Shown here piece after piece: positions 26,639 through 35,208 of a stretch of DNA of 38,321 nucleotides. Numbering within the stretch: the stretch's first letter is position 1; each line of letters opens with the position of its first letter. The notes beneath the pieces were generated by a model. It was not told the DNA's origin. It did no database searches and saw nothing but the letters and a program-made list of their open reading frames with translations. This stretch comes from a bacterium. Its GTDB lineage: Bacteria; Patescibacteriota; Minisyncoccia; UBA6257; 2-01-FULL-56-20. A program made the position numbers and the translations under genes. The DNA lies in the NCBI GenBank assembly GCA_021780195.1, contig JAJXZE010000017.1, positions 1-38,321 on the forward strand, read 5' to 3'.

Positions 26639-27610
26639 ATGAATACTAAAATAAAAACCGCGGAATTCGTTTCGCCGAAGCATCCGGACAAGCAGTGCGA
26701 CCTTATCGCCGATACGCTTCTTGACGCATATCTTGCGGGCGACCAGCCAGAGGGACCCCGGAGCCGCGTAGCGGTCGAGGTAATGGGCGGCCACGGGCAT
26801 ATTTCAATTTCTGGTGAGGTGACGAGCGGGACGGATCCCGACATCCCGAAGATCGTGCGGGGGATCGTAGGCGAGGGCTACGCCGTGCATCCATACCTCA
26901 CGCGGCAGAGCCCTGAAATCGCGCACGGGGTGGATACGGGCGGCGCCGGCGACCAGGGGATTATGACGGGCTACGCGACGCGGGAGTCGCCGAATTTCAT
27001 GCCGCTCGAGTATGAACTCGCGCGGAATCTTTGCCGGAAAATCTATGAGAAATATCCCTTCGACGGGAAGACACAGGTGACGATCGAGGCGGGCGACGGG
27101 GTGCCGCGCGTACGGACGGTGGTGGCGAGTTTCCAGAATACAAAGACGGCGGACCTCCTTGCGCTCACGCGGTCGCTCATCGGTGCCGACGAGTATCTCA
27201 TAAATCCAGCGGGCGAATGGGGCGTAGGCGGCTTCGACGCGGACTCGGGTCTTTCGGGACGGAAGATTGTGATCGACAATTATGGGCCGGAAATCGGCGT
27301 GGGCGGAGGATCGTTCTCCGGCAAGGATTACACCAAGGTGGATCGTTCGGGGGCGTATATGGCGCGCCGGATCGCGGTGGACTATCTCGGACGTTTTCCG
27401 GAAGCGCGGGAAGCGCGGGTGAAACTCGCGTATGCGATAGGGAAAGCGGAACCGGTGATGGCCATGGTGGAGGTGGATGGAGGGGAAATGACGATTGAAG
27501 GATACGACCTCACGCCATCGGGGATTTACCGATTTCTGGAACTCGATAAGGTGCGATGGGCGGAAACCGCGGTGTGGGGGCACATGGGAAGAGGGTGGAG
27601 GTGGGGGTAG
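26639..27610 (+). CDS. metK: S-adenosylmethionine synthetase
   Basis: FVSPKHPDKQCDLIADTLLDAYL, GAGDQGIMTGYATRES, GVGGFDADSGLSGRKIVIDNYG, GGGSFSGKDYTKVDRSGAYMARRIA. Start uncertain (26600 also possible). Confidence 0.95.
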   Translation: MNTKIKTAEFVSPKHPDKQCDLIADTLLDAYLAGDQPEGPRSRVAVEVMGGHGHISISGEVTSGTDPDIPKIVRGIVGEGYAVHPYLTRQSPEIAHGVDTGGAGDQGIMTGYATRESPNFMPLEYELARNLCRKIYEKYPFDGKTQVTIEAGDGVPRVRTVVASFQNTKTADLLALTRSLIGADEYLINPAGEWGVGGFDADSGLSGRKIVIDNYGPEIGVGGGSFSGKDYTKVDRSGAYMARRIAVDYLGRFPEAREARVKLAYAIGKAEPVMAMVEVDGGEMTIEGYDLTPSGIYRFLELDKVRWAETAVWGHMGRGWRWG

Positions 27611-27674
27611 ATAAAAAATGACCCGCAATGGCCCACGATTGAGTCCGCGTCCAATCCGCGGTAAAATCTATTTA

Positions 27675-28772
27675 ATGATGCGATTCTTAAGCGCGGTCGT
27701 CAAGGATCCCGCCTGCCTCCGCGGTACGGCGCTCCTGCGTCTCGATTTTAATACCACGGACGATTGGCGCATGAAGGCGGTTCTGCCGACGATTGCCCTT
27801 CTCCGAAAACGCGCGGACCGCGTCGTCATCGTGAGCCATCGCGGGCGGCCTGAAGGGGCTGATCGAAAGCTCAGCTTAAGGAAAGAGGCCAGGGATCTCG
27901 CGAAACTCATCGGCCACCCGGTGGTTTTCATCAATCACTTCCGTTTCGCGGCGATCAGGACGCAGGTGGCCCATGCTCCGCGCGGCACGGTGTTCCTCTT
28001 GGAGAACCTGCGCTTCCTGCCCGGCGAGGAAAAGAACGACGCCCGATTCGCCCGGAAGCTCGCATCCCTCGCGGACTATTACGTGAACGACGCCTTCGCG
28101 GTTTCGCACCGCGCGAACGCATCGGTGGTCGCCATCACAACGTTCCTTCCGTCCTATGCGGGACTCGAGCTCGAGCGCGAGATCGCGTCGCTCGGCCGCG
28201 TGATGCGGAAGCCCGCCCGGCCGCTCACCGTGATCCTCGGCGGCGCGAAGGCGTCGGACAAGCTCGGTGTGATCAAGTTTTTCCGGAGGCGTGCGGATGC
28301 CATCCTCCTCGGCGGCGGATCGGCAAACACCATGCTCGCCCTTAGAGGCACCGAGGTGGAACAATCCTTGCGCGACCGCGACCCGAAGGATCTCCGTGCG
28401 CTTCGGGCGGTAATGAAATACCCGAATCTCGCGGTTCCGGTCGATGCGGTATGGCACGACGGCATGATCTGGGACGTCGGCCCGAAGACGGAGGAGCTTT
28501 TCACGAAGAAGATCGCCGCCGCGCGGACGGTGATCTGGAGCGGACCTCTCGGTTTCATCGAGCGGCCGGCCTTCGCGAAGGGGAGCATCGCCGTGGCGCG
28601 GGCGATCGGGCGGAACCGCCGCGCCTATTCCGTCGCGGGCGGGGGAGAGACCGTGATGTTCCTCAAAAAATACCGCCTTGACCGGAAGTTCAGCTTCATT
28701 TCGACTGGCGGCGGCGCCATGCTGGATTTTCTCGCGGGCAAAAAACTGCCGGGAATCGAAGCGCTGAAATAG
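27675..28772 (+). CDS. pgk: Phosphoglycerate kinase
   Basis: LLRLDFNT, VSHRGRPEG, LLENLRFLPGEEKND, ILGGAKASDKLGVI, WSGPLGFIE, STGGGAMLDFLAGKKLPGIEAL. Confidence 0.95.
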   Translation: MMRFLSAVVKDPACLRGTALLRLDFNTTDDWRMKAVLPTIALLRKRADRVVIVSHRGRPEGADRKLSLRKEARDLAKLIGHPVVFINHFRFAAIRTQVAHAPRGTVFLLENLRFLPGEEKNDARFARKLASLADYYVNDAFAVSHRANASVVAITTFLPSYAGLELEREIASLGRVMRKPARPLTVILGGAKASDKLGVIKFFRRRADAILLGGGSANTMLALRGTEVEQSLRDRDPKDLRALRAVMKYPNLAVPVDAVWHDGMIWDVGPKTEELFTKKIAAARTVIWSGPLGFIERPAFAKGSIAVARAIGRNRRAYSVAGGGETVMFLKKYRLDRKFSFISTGGGAMLDFLAGKKLPGIEALK

Positions 28773-28799
28773 CCACGCGGAACGCCTCCGCCATCTGCC

Positions 28800-29762
28800 A
28801 TGACCTACGACCTTTATTTCCATAACGATTTCGACGGACACGCGTCTGCGGCGGTCATGCTCTCGTTTCTCAAGAGCCGCGGCGACCGCGTCGCGCACTT
28901 CGTTCCCGTCGATTACCATCTTCAGGACGAGTGGCTCCGCGAGGATTTTTTCTCGGCGCACAAACTTTTCCGCGGGAAGCGCTATCCTGCCGTCGTGCTT
29001 GATTTCGCGTATCATCCGAAGGCGGCGATGTGGTTTGATCATCATCCGACCGGTATCAAGCGTGCGGATTGGAGAAAGCGCTTCATGCCGGATTCCCTGC
29101 ACGTGCTCGCACCGCACTACTTCTCGTGTTGCCACGAGGTCTACGATGTCCTCCGAAAGAATTTCGGCTGGAAGCCGCCGCGGCACTTCGCCGCGCTTGC
29201 GCAGTGGCTCGACGTGGTGGACGCCGCGCGGTACGCCTCCGCCCGGCAGACGATCGCCCTCAAAGAGCCGGCACTCCAGGTGGACGCGTTCATCGAGCGC
29301 GAAGGAGGTTCCGCGGCGGGGTCGGCGCGGATCGTGAAAGCGCTCGCCGCGAAATCGCTCCCAGCGATCGCGCGCCTGCCGCGCGTCCGGAAAACCGTCG
29401 CGGTACAAAAAGCGGAGATCCGCAACGCGCTCGCGTTCTACCGCGCGCATATGGCCTTTGACGGCCGCGTGGCTTCCATCGATCTCACGAAGGCGAAAGT
29501 CCTGCGTCTACGCTTTGCGCCGTATTACCTCGAGCCCCGCACGGCGTATGCGGTGCGCATGACGATGAGCGGGGAAAACGTGTTCCATGTGAATGTCGGC
29601 GAGAATCCGTGGCGGCACCGAAACCGCCTGGACATCGGCGCGATCGTGAAAAAATACGGAGGAGGCGGGCACAAGACCGTCGGCGGCATGGAGTTCCGGA
29701 CGCGCGCCGACGCGGAACAGGCCACGAAGGAGGTGATCGCGATCCTCAATAAAAAGGGATGA
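28800..29762 (+). CDS. DHH/DHHA1-family phosphoesterase
   Basis: FHNDFDGHASAAVM, FDHHPTG, C-terminal YGGGGHKTVGG. Confidence 0.85.
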   Translation: MTYDLYFHNDFDGHASAAVMLSFLKSRGDRVAHFVPVDYHLQDEWLREDFFSAHKLFRGKRYPAVVLDFAYHPKAAMWFDHHPTGIKRADWRKRFMPDSLHVLAPHYFSCCHEVYDVLRKNFGWKPPRHFAALAQWLDVVDAARYASARQTIALKEPALQVDAFIEREGGSAAGSARIVKALAAKSLPAIARLPRVRKTVAVQKAEIRNALAFYRAHMAFDGRVASIDLTKAKVLRLRFAPYYLEPRTAYAVRMTMSGENVFHVNVGENPWRHRNRLDIGAIVKKYGGGGHKTVGGMEFRTRADAEQATKEVIAILNKKG

Positions 29763-30388
29763 GCGTGAAAAAGAAGAATTCCTGGTACGCCTATCTTGTC
29801 CCGCGCGGATCGAAGGGAGTTGCGGCACGCTGGCCGGAGTGCGAGAAAATCGTACGCGGCGTGCCGGGCGCACGGTATCGCGGTTTCTCGTCGGAGTTAG
29901 AAGCGCGCGCTTGGCTTACCGCTGGCGCATTGTATGAAACATCAAAACCCGCGCCGCGCCTTTCGCCCGGCATCTATTTCGATGCGGGGACCGGGCGCGG
30001 GGAAGGAGTGGAGATCAGCGTGACGGATGAGCGGGGGAGGAATCTGCTCCACAAGACGCTTGCGAAAACCGCGTTGAACCGTTTCGGCAAGCACCGCGTG
30101 TCGCTCCGCGGCGGTGCGGACGTGACCAACAACTACGGCGAGCTTCTCGCCCTGCGCCACGCGCTTCTGATCGCAAAAAAGGAACGCGCAAGGCGCATTT
30201 TCGGCGACAGCGCGCTCGTGATCAATCACTGGTCGCAGTGGCGCATCAAGCGGAAGGAACTTCCCGCGGCGACCGTGGCACTCGCGGACGAAGTATCAAA
30301 ACTGCGCGAAGCATTCGAAAAGGCCGGCGGCACGGTGGCGCGCATCTCGGGCGACCACAATCCCGCGGATTTGGGATTCCATAGATAA
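29759..30388 (+). CDS. RNase HI-like protein with N-terminal viroplasmin/hybrid-binding-like domain
   Basis: WYAYLVPRGSKGVAARWPECEKIVRGVPGARYRGFSSELEARAWL; YFDAGTG, TNNYGELLALRHAL, FGDSALVINHW, GDHNPAD. Confidence 0.8.
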   Translation: MSVKKKNSWYAYLVPRGSKGVAARWPECEKIVRGVPGARYRGFSSELEARAWLTAGALYETSKPAPRLSPGIYFDAGTGRGEGVEISVTDERGRNLLHKTLAKTALNRFGKHRVSLRGGADVTNNYGELLALRHALLIAKKERARRIFGDSALVINHWSQWRIKRKELPAATVALADEVSKLREAFEKAGGTVARISGDHNPADLGFHR

Positions 30389-30439
30389 AACAAAACCGGC
30401 TTGCTTTTGGCGCCGCCGGCGGGGGATAAGGGAGCTAAT

Positions 30440-30730
30440 TTAATAAAGCGGAGGGAGTAATTCATCCCAACGACGGCAACCGAGCGCGATAAGGATGAGG
30501 CGCAAGGTTTCAAGGTCAGGGTACCGCTCGCCGTTCTCAATGGCGCGGATGGTGTCTGGGCTAACGGTCGCCCTTTCGGCGAGCTCTTTTTGAGACCACC
30601 CTCTTGCAACTCTCCGCCGCTCAACTCGTTCGCCGAGCCGCTCTCGCAGATTTTTTGGTCTACGAAGTGCTCGGCGTTCGCCGTCATCACTAAAAAATGT
30701 TCCCTCAACGTTTTCGAATTCAGGGGTCAA
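30440..30730 (-). CDS. XRE-family helix-turn-helix transcriptional regulator
   Basis: RVARGWSQKELAERATVSPDTIRAIENGERYPDLETLRLILIALG; TTG start preceded by AGGAGG on the minus strand. Confidence 0.85.
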   Translation of the reverse strand: MTPEFENVEGTFFSDDGERRALRRPKNLRERLGERVERRRVARGWSQKELAERATVSPDTIRAIENGERYPDLETLRLILIALGCRRWDELLPPLY

Positions 30731-30772
30731 TTTATTTTTCCTCCTTTCGGCAAATGTGCCGCTTTCAATACT

Positions 30773-30822
30773 AAAGCATCGCGCCGCGTTGTCAATGATT
30801 TCGCGGCGTGGTATAATGCTTT
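30773..30822. promoter_or_regulatory. Divergent rnpB/xre promoter region with nested dyads
   Basis: rnpB: TTGTCA (30789-30794), 17 nt, TATAAT (30812-30817). xre: TTGACA on the minus strand overlapping it. Dyads AAAGCAT/ATGCTTT and CGCCGCG/CGCGGCG. Confidence 0.75.
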
Positions 30823-30823
30823 C

Positions 30824-31224
30824 GGCGGTCCAGACGGTCGCCCTCCGGTCGGCGCTTCGGCGCCGGACGAGGGGAGGAAAGTCCGGACACTCACGTTCCG
30901 CCGCGAGGCGGAAGTTAAAACGGTAGCGGCCAACCGCCGCACAGCGCAAGCTGAGAGGTGCGATCAGTGACGCCCCGATTCGAAAGGACCGGGGGAGCCC
31001 CATCCCGACGTTGATGGCTCAACTCCGCCATAGGGACAAAAAAGCGGAGATGAAACGGCAAAATCCTTACCGAGTGCAAGGCCGTGCTCTCTTTGCGCCG
31101 CGCACGCGGCGCGGAGGGGGAGTGCCGCACGAGCCCGCGAGCGATCAAGGGCCAAGATGAATGACCGTCCCTCGCGCCTGCCGCAAGGCAAGCGCGGGCG
31201 ACAGAATCCGGCTTACGGACCGCC
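30824..31224 (+). ncRNA. rnpB: RNase P RNA
   Basis: GAGGGGAGGAAAGTCCGGACA and ACAGAATCCGGCTTACGGACC conserved cores; P1 GGCGGTCC/GGACCGCC closes the ends. Confidence 0.93.
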
Positions 31225-31229
31225 AGCAC

Positions 31230-31259
31230 AAAACAGCTTCAGAAATGAGGCTGTTTTTG
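31230..31259 (+). terminator. rnpB terminator
   Basis: AAAACAGC TTCAGAAATGAG GCTGTTTTTGTT. Confidence 0.8.
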
Positions 31260-31272
31260 TTATACTTGGCGC

Positions 31273-31986
31273 ATGGAAGAACACCGTTTTAATAATGATA
31301 TCGGAAGCGAATACGAGCTTTATAAACTAGCCTCGCCGTATTACGAGATCTTACATCAGTGCATCACGGACATATTACGCGAGAAGTTTGGCCAGCATTC
31401 TTCTGTTCAGATTATGGAAATCGGGTTTGGAACGGGCGTGACGTCGCGGGCTATCCTAAGGGCCAGCGATTCGATTCATTTGATTGGCGTTGATAATGAA
31501 CCCATGATGCTCGAAAAAGTGAGCCATTTATTGGATTCGGAGATCAAGACGGGAAGAGTTGAGTTGAAAACTGAGGATGCGCTCGGAGCGTTGCGGTCGA
31601 TGAAATCGCGGGAGTATGAAGCCGTTATTTCCGGTTTTGTTATCCATAACTTTCAGAATGACTACCGAAGTGAGGTTTTGAAAGAAATCCATCGCGTCCT
31701 GAAGTCCGGCGGTATATTTATAAATGGCGATAAAATTGCGGCGGATAACTCGGAAGAACATCGCAAGAACTATACATGGCAGATAAAACAGTTCCAAGTT
31801 TATAGAAAAATGGGAAAACCGGAGTTGGCGGATGAGTGGGTCAAGCATTACGAAGAAGATGAACGACCAGACAGAGTTCTTCGCGAAGACGATTTCATTA
31901 AAGAGTTAGTCGCCATGGGATTTACCGATGTTAAGTTGCGAGAACGTTGGTATATGGATGCGGTCGTAACTGCCGAGAAAGCCTGA
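31273..31986 (+). CDS. Class I SAM-dependent methyltransferase
   Basis: IMEIGFGTGVTSRAIL, LIGVDNEPMML, EIHRVLKSGGIFINGDK. Confidence 0.88.
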   Translation: MEEHRFNNDIGSEYELYKLASPYYEILHQCITDILREKFGQHSSVQIMEIGFGTGVTSRAILRASDSIHLIGVDNEPMMLEKVSHLLDSEIKTGRVELKTEDALGALRSMKSREYEAVISGFVIHNFQNDYRSEVLKEIHRVLKSGGIFINGDKIAADNSEEHRKNYTWQIKQFQVYRKMGKPELADEWVKHYEEDERPDRVLREDDFIKELVAMGFTDVKLRERWYMDAVVTAEKA

Positions 31987-32072
31987 GTGGGAAGGCGAAT
32001 GCGGGACAAGTACGTGCCCGCCGCAATAATCCACGATGGCGGCAAGGGACGCGCCGAACTCTGCAGGGAAGA

Positions 32073-32549
32073 TTACCGCCCCGCGTTCCGTTCTAGCCGT
32101 TCAGACAAGTTGATCCTGCGGAGCACGTAAAGGACGATCGCGATTATGACGGTCGCCGTTGCGGCGAAGGGGATGAGGCCGATGCCGACCAGGATGCCGA
32201 TCGCGGCGGTGGCCCAGACGAGGGCGGCGGTCGTGATGCCGTGCGGACGGTCGTCGCCTTTGATGATGAGGCCGGCGCCCAGGAATCCGATGCCGACGAC
32301 GATATTGCCGATCACCGTGAGGAAGCCGCTGTTGCGCGCCACGACATCCGCGAGGTTGCCCGTGGGCGCGGAGACGATATAGGGGAGCACAAGGCCGACC
32401 ATCGTGAAGATCGACGCGCCGCCCGCGACGAGCATCTCCGTGCGGATTCCCGCCTCACCTTTGCCGACGAGTTCCCGTTCGATGCCGAGGATGGCGCCGA
32501 GGACGAGCGCCGCCGCAAACCGCGCAAGCATTTGTTCAAACGTCAACAT
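32073..32549 (-). CDS. MgtC/SapB family membrane protein
   Basis: MLARFAAALVLGAILGIERELVGKGEAGIRTEMLVAGGASIFTMVG...GFLGAGLIIK...GITTAALVWATAAIGILVG. Confidence 0.92.
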   Translation of the reverse strand: MLTFEQMLARFAAALVLGAILGIERELVGKGEAGIRTEMLVAGGASIFTMVGLVLPYIVSAPTGNLADVVARNSGFLTVIGNIVVGIGFLGAGLIIKGDDRPHGITTAALVWATAAIGILVGIGLIPFAATATVIIAIVLYVLRRINLSERLERNAGR

Positions 32550-32576
32550 TGTATTAATATTAGCATATTCGCATCC

Positions 32577-33962
32577 ATGAGAACGCATATTGCGGACATC
32601 GCAGGGCAGGAAGGGAAGGAGGTCGAGCTTGCGGGCTGGGTTCACGCGCGGCGCGACCACGGCAAGCTCGTCTTCATTGATCTCCGTGACCGGAGCGGCC
32701 TTGCTCAGGTCGTGTTCGGGCCCGGCGTCGCGGCGGCCTCGGATCTGCGGCTCGAATACGTGGTGCGCGTGAAGGGCGAGGTCAAGAAGCGCCCGCCCGC
32801 CATGGTGAACGACAAAGTCCCGCTCGGCGAATACGAGGTGAGCGCGAAGGAGCTTACGATCCTTTCCGTCTCGGCGCCATTGCCGTTCCCGGTGGACACG
32901 GACGGCTACGAAATCGACGAAGAGGTACGGATGAAGTACCGCTATCTCGACCTCCGTCGCGAACGGATGAAACGCAATCTCGTTCTGCGCAACAAAGTAA
33001 CCCGGCTTGTCCGCGACTATATGGAGGAGCACGGATTTGTCGAGGTGGAAACACCGACCCTCACCAAAACCTCGCCTGAAGGCGCGCGGGATTTCTTGGT
33101 GCCGTCGCGGATGCATCCGGGGAAATTTTATGCTCTGCCACAGGCGCCGCAACAGTACAAACAGCTTCTCATGATCGCGGGCATCGAGCGTTATTTCCAG
33201 CTTGCGCACGCCATGCGCGACGAGGATCTCCGCGGCGACCGGCAGTTCGAGCATACGCAGATCGACCTCGAGATGTCCTTTGCGACGGAAGAAGAGGTGC
33301 GCGTCATGGTGGAGGGGCTCATGATCCGCGTGGCGGAATCCTGCGGCAAGAAAATCTGGAAAAAACCGTTTCCCGTCTTCACGCACGAGGAAGCGATGAA
33401 AAAGTTCGGCGCGGACAAATTCGATCTTCGGAGCGACGAGGAGAAAAAGGATCCGGATCTCATGGCGTTCGCCTGGGTGGTGGACTTCCCGCTTTTCGAA
33501 ATGGATGAAACGACGAAGCGGTACACCTTCGCGCACAATCCGTTTTCTGCGCCGAAGGCCGCGCATGTCGAGAAGCTTATGAAGGGAGAGGATCTCGGAA
33601 TCCTTCGCGCCCAGCAGTACGACCTTGTCTGCAACGGGTATGAGCTGGCTTCGGGCGGCGTACGCATCTCGGATCCCGTGGTTCAGCGGAAGGTGTTCGA
33701 GATCATGGGCCTCAGCGCCGCGCAGGCGGAGGAACGTTTCGGACATCTGGTGCGCGCCTACGAATACGGCGCGCCGCCTCACGCGGGCATGGCGCCGGGC
33801 CTCGACCGCCTGGTGATGCTCCTCGCGAACGAGCCGAACATACGCGAGGTGATTGCTTTCCCGGTTTCGGCGAACGGACAGACGGCGGTGATGGATGCGC
33901 CGAGCGAAGTGGACAAGGCCCAGCTCGATGAACTAGGATTGGAGATAAAGAAGAAAAAATAA
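32577..33962 (+). CDS. aspS: Aspartyl-tRNA synthetase, short form
   Basis: VELAGWVHARRDHGKLVFIDLRDRSGLAQVVF, YRYLDLRRERM, FLVPSRMHPGKFYALPQAPQQYKQLLMIAG, GAPPHAGMAPGLDRLVMLL. Confidence 0.95.
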   Translation: MRTHIADIAGQEGKEVELAGWVHARRDHGKLVFIDLRDRSGLAQVVFGPGVAAASDLRLEYVVRVKGEVKKRPPAMVNDKVPLGEYEVSAKELTILSVSAPLPFPVDTDGYEIDEEVRMKYRYLDLRRERMKRNLVLRNKVTRLVRDYMEEHGFVEVETPTLTKTSPEGARDFLVPSRMHPGKFYALPQAPQQYKQLLMIAGIERYFQLAHAMRDEDLRGDRQFEHTQIDLEMSFATEEEVRVMVEGLMIRVAESCGKKIWKKPFPVFTHEEAMKKFGADKFDLRSDEEKKDPDLMAFAWVVDFPLFEMDETTKRYTFAHNPFSAPKAAHVEKLMKGEDLGILRAQQYDLVCNGYELASGGVRISDPVVQRKVFEIMGLSAAQAEERFGHLVRAYEYGAPPHAGMAPGLDRLVMLLANEPNIREVIAFPVSANGQTAVMDAPSEVDKAQLDELGLEIKKKK

Positions 33963-33982
33963 TCAAACCCACAAAAACCACC

Positions 33983-34597
33983 ATGAGCGATACGCATCCG
34001 AAGCATGAAAGAACCCTCGTCGTCGTAAAGCCCGACGGCATCCAGCGCTCGCTGGTCGGCGAGATCATCAAGCGCTACGAGCAGAGCGGCCTCAAGCTCG
34101 TGGGCGTGAAGATGCTCGTCCCGACGGCCGACTTCGTCGAACAGCATTACACGCTCGATCCCGAGTGGCGGATGAAGACGGGCATGAAGACCATCGAATC
34201 GTACAAGAAGAAGGGCAAACAGCCGCCGTCAGAGGATCCGCTTGCCATCACGGCGATCATCCTCCGCAATCTTACCAAGTATCTTTCGCGCGGCCCCGTG
34301 GTGGCGATGGTCTGGCAGGGGATGCACGCGGTGGGCATTGTGCGCAAGATCACGGGAGGCACCGAGCCCCTGACGTCCGACATGGGCACCATCCGCGGCG
34401 ACTACACGATCGACTCCTATGAGGTTTCGGACGTCGATGGCCGCGCGGTGCGCAATCTCGTGCACGCGTCCGGTTCCGTCGACGAGGCGGAGAAGGAAAT
34501 CACGCACTGGTTCAAAGAGGGCGAACTTATCGACTACCGCCTCATCAACGAGGCCATGATCTACGACAAGGAACTGGAGGGAATTCTCCGGGCGTAA
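33983..34597 (+). CDS. ndk: Nucleoside-diphosphate kinase with internal insertion
   Basis: RTLVVVKPDGIQRSLVGEIIKRYE, GPVVAMVWQGMHAV, GTIRGDYTID, RNLVHASGSVDEAEKEI; 204 aa versus about 140 typical. Confidence 0.93.
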   Translation: MSDTHPKHERTLVVVKPDGIQRSLVGEIIKRYEQSGLKLVGVKMLVPTADFVEQHYTLDPEWRMKTGMKTIESYKKKGKQPPSEDPLAITAIILRNLTKYLSRGPVVAMVWQGMHAVGIVRKITGGTEPLTSDMGTIRGDYTIDSYEVSDVDGRAVRNLVHASGSVDEAEKEITHWFKEGELIDYRLINEAMIYDKELEGILRA

Positions 34598-34615
34598 GCC
34601 TGCGAGTACCGCGCT

Positions 34616-35104
34616 ATGGACCTTGATCCGCGCCTGCATTTCGTCGCCGTAACCGTGATTATCGCACGGCGCGAAGGGGACGGCGCGGTTCGTTTTTTGA
34701 TCACGAAGCGCGCCGCGAGCGAAAAAGTATTTCCCGGAAAATGGACCGTGCCGGGAGGAAAGTTCGTGCGCACGGAATACGAAACTCTTCCGCGCGCCTC
34801 GGACGCATATCCGCAGTGGTACGCCGTTGTGGAATTCGTGGCGCGCAAGGAGGTGCGGGAGGAGGCCGGCATCGAGATCGGAAAGCCGGAATATCTGACC
34901 GACCTCGTTTTCGTGCGTCCCGACGGTTATCCCGTGGTCACTCTGTCCTTCTGGGCCTGGCATGAAAAAGGCGAAGTGAAGCTCAATCATGAGATGAGCG
35001 ACTTCGCGTGGGTGACCGCCGAGGAAGCGGGGAAGTACGATCTCATCGACGGCATCGCGGACGAGATCGCCTCCGTAGCCGGATTGATCGCGGGGCAGGC
35101 ATAA
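34616..35104 (+). CDS. NUDIX hydrolase
   Basis: GKWTVPGGKF...EFVARKEVREEAGIEIG approximates the Nudix box Gx5Ex7REUxEExGU with a small insertion. Confidence 0.88.
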   Translation: MDLDPRLHFVAVTVIIARREGDGAVRFLITKRAASEKVFPGKWTVPGGKFVRTEYETLPRASDAYPQWYAVVEFVARKEVREEAGIEIGKPEYLTDLVFVRPDGYPVVTLSFWAWHEKGEVKLNHEMSDFAWVTAEEAGKYDLIDGIADEIASVAGLIAGQA

Positions 35105-35208
35105 GAATCCTTTGAGGAACGTCCCGGAGCCGCGAAGGCGGCGAAGGAGAGGCGCGCGCCGAGTACGGCGCGACGCCGTTTCCGAAAAGGTTTCTTATGC
35201 CTGCCCCG
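35091..35208. repeat. Inverted repeat spanning the convergent 3' ends of the NUDIX and prfA genes
   Basis: CGGGGCAGGCATAAGAA (35091-35107) and TTCTTATGCCTGCCCCG (35192-35208), extended imperfectly to about 31 bp. Confidence 0.9.

Noticed and set aside
32073-33782. 569-aa minus-strand ORF
   Set aside because: Only its C-terminal part (32073-32549) is the MgtC gene; the rest is antisense to aspS and results from few stops in GC-rich DNA.
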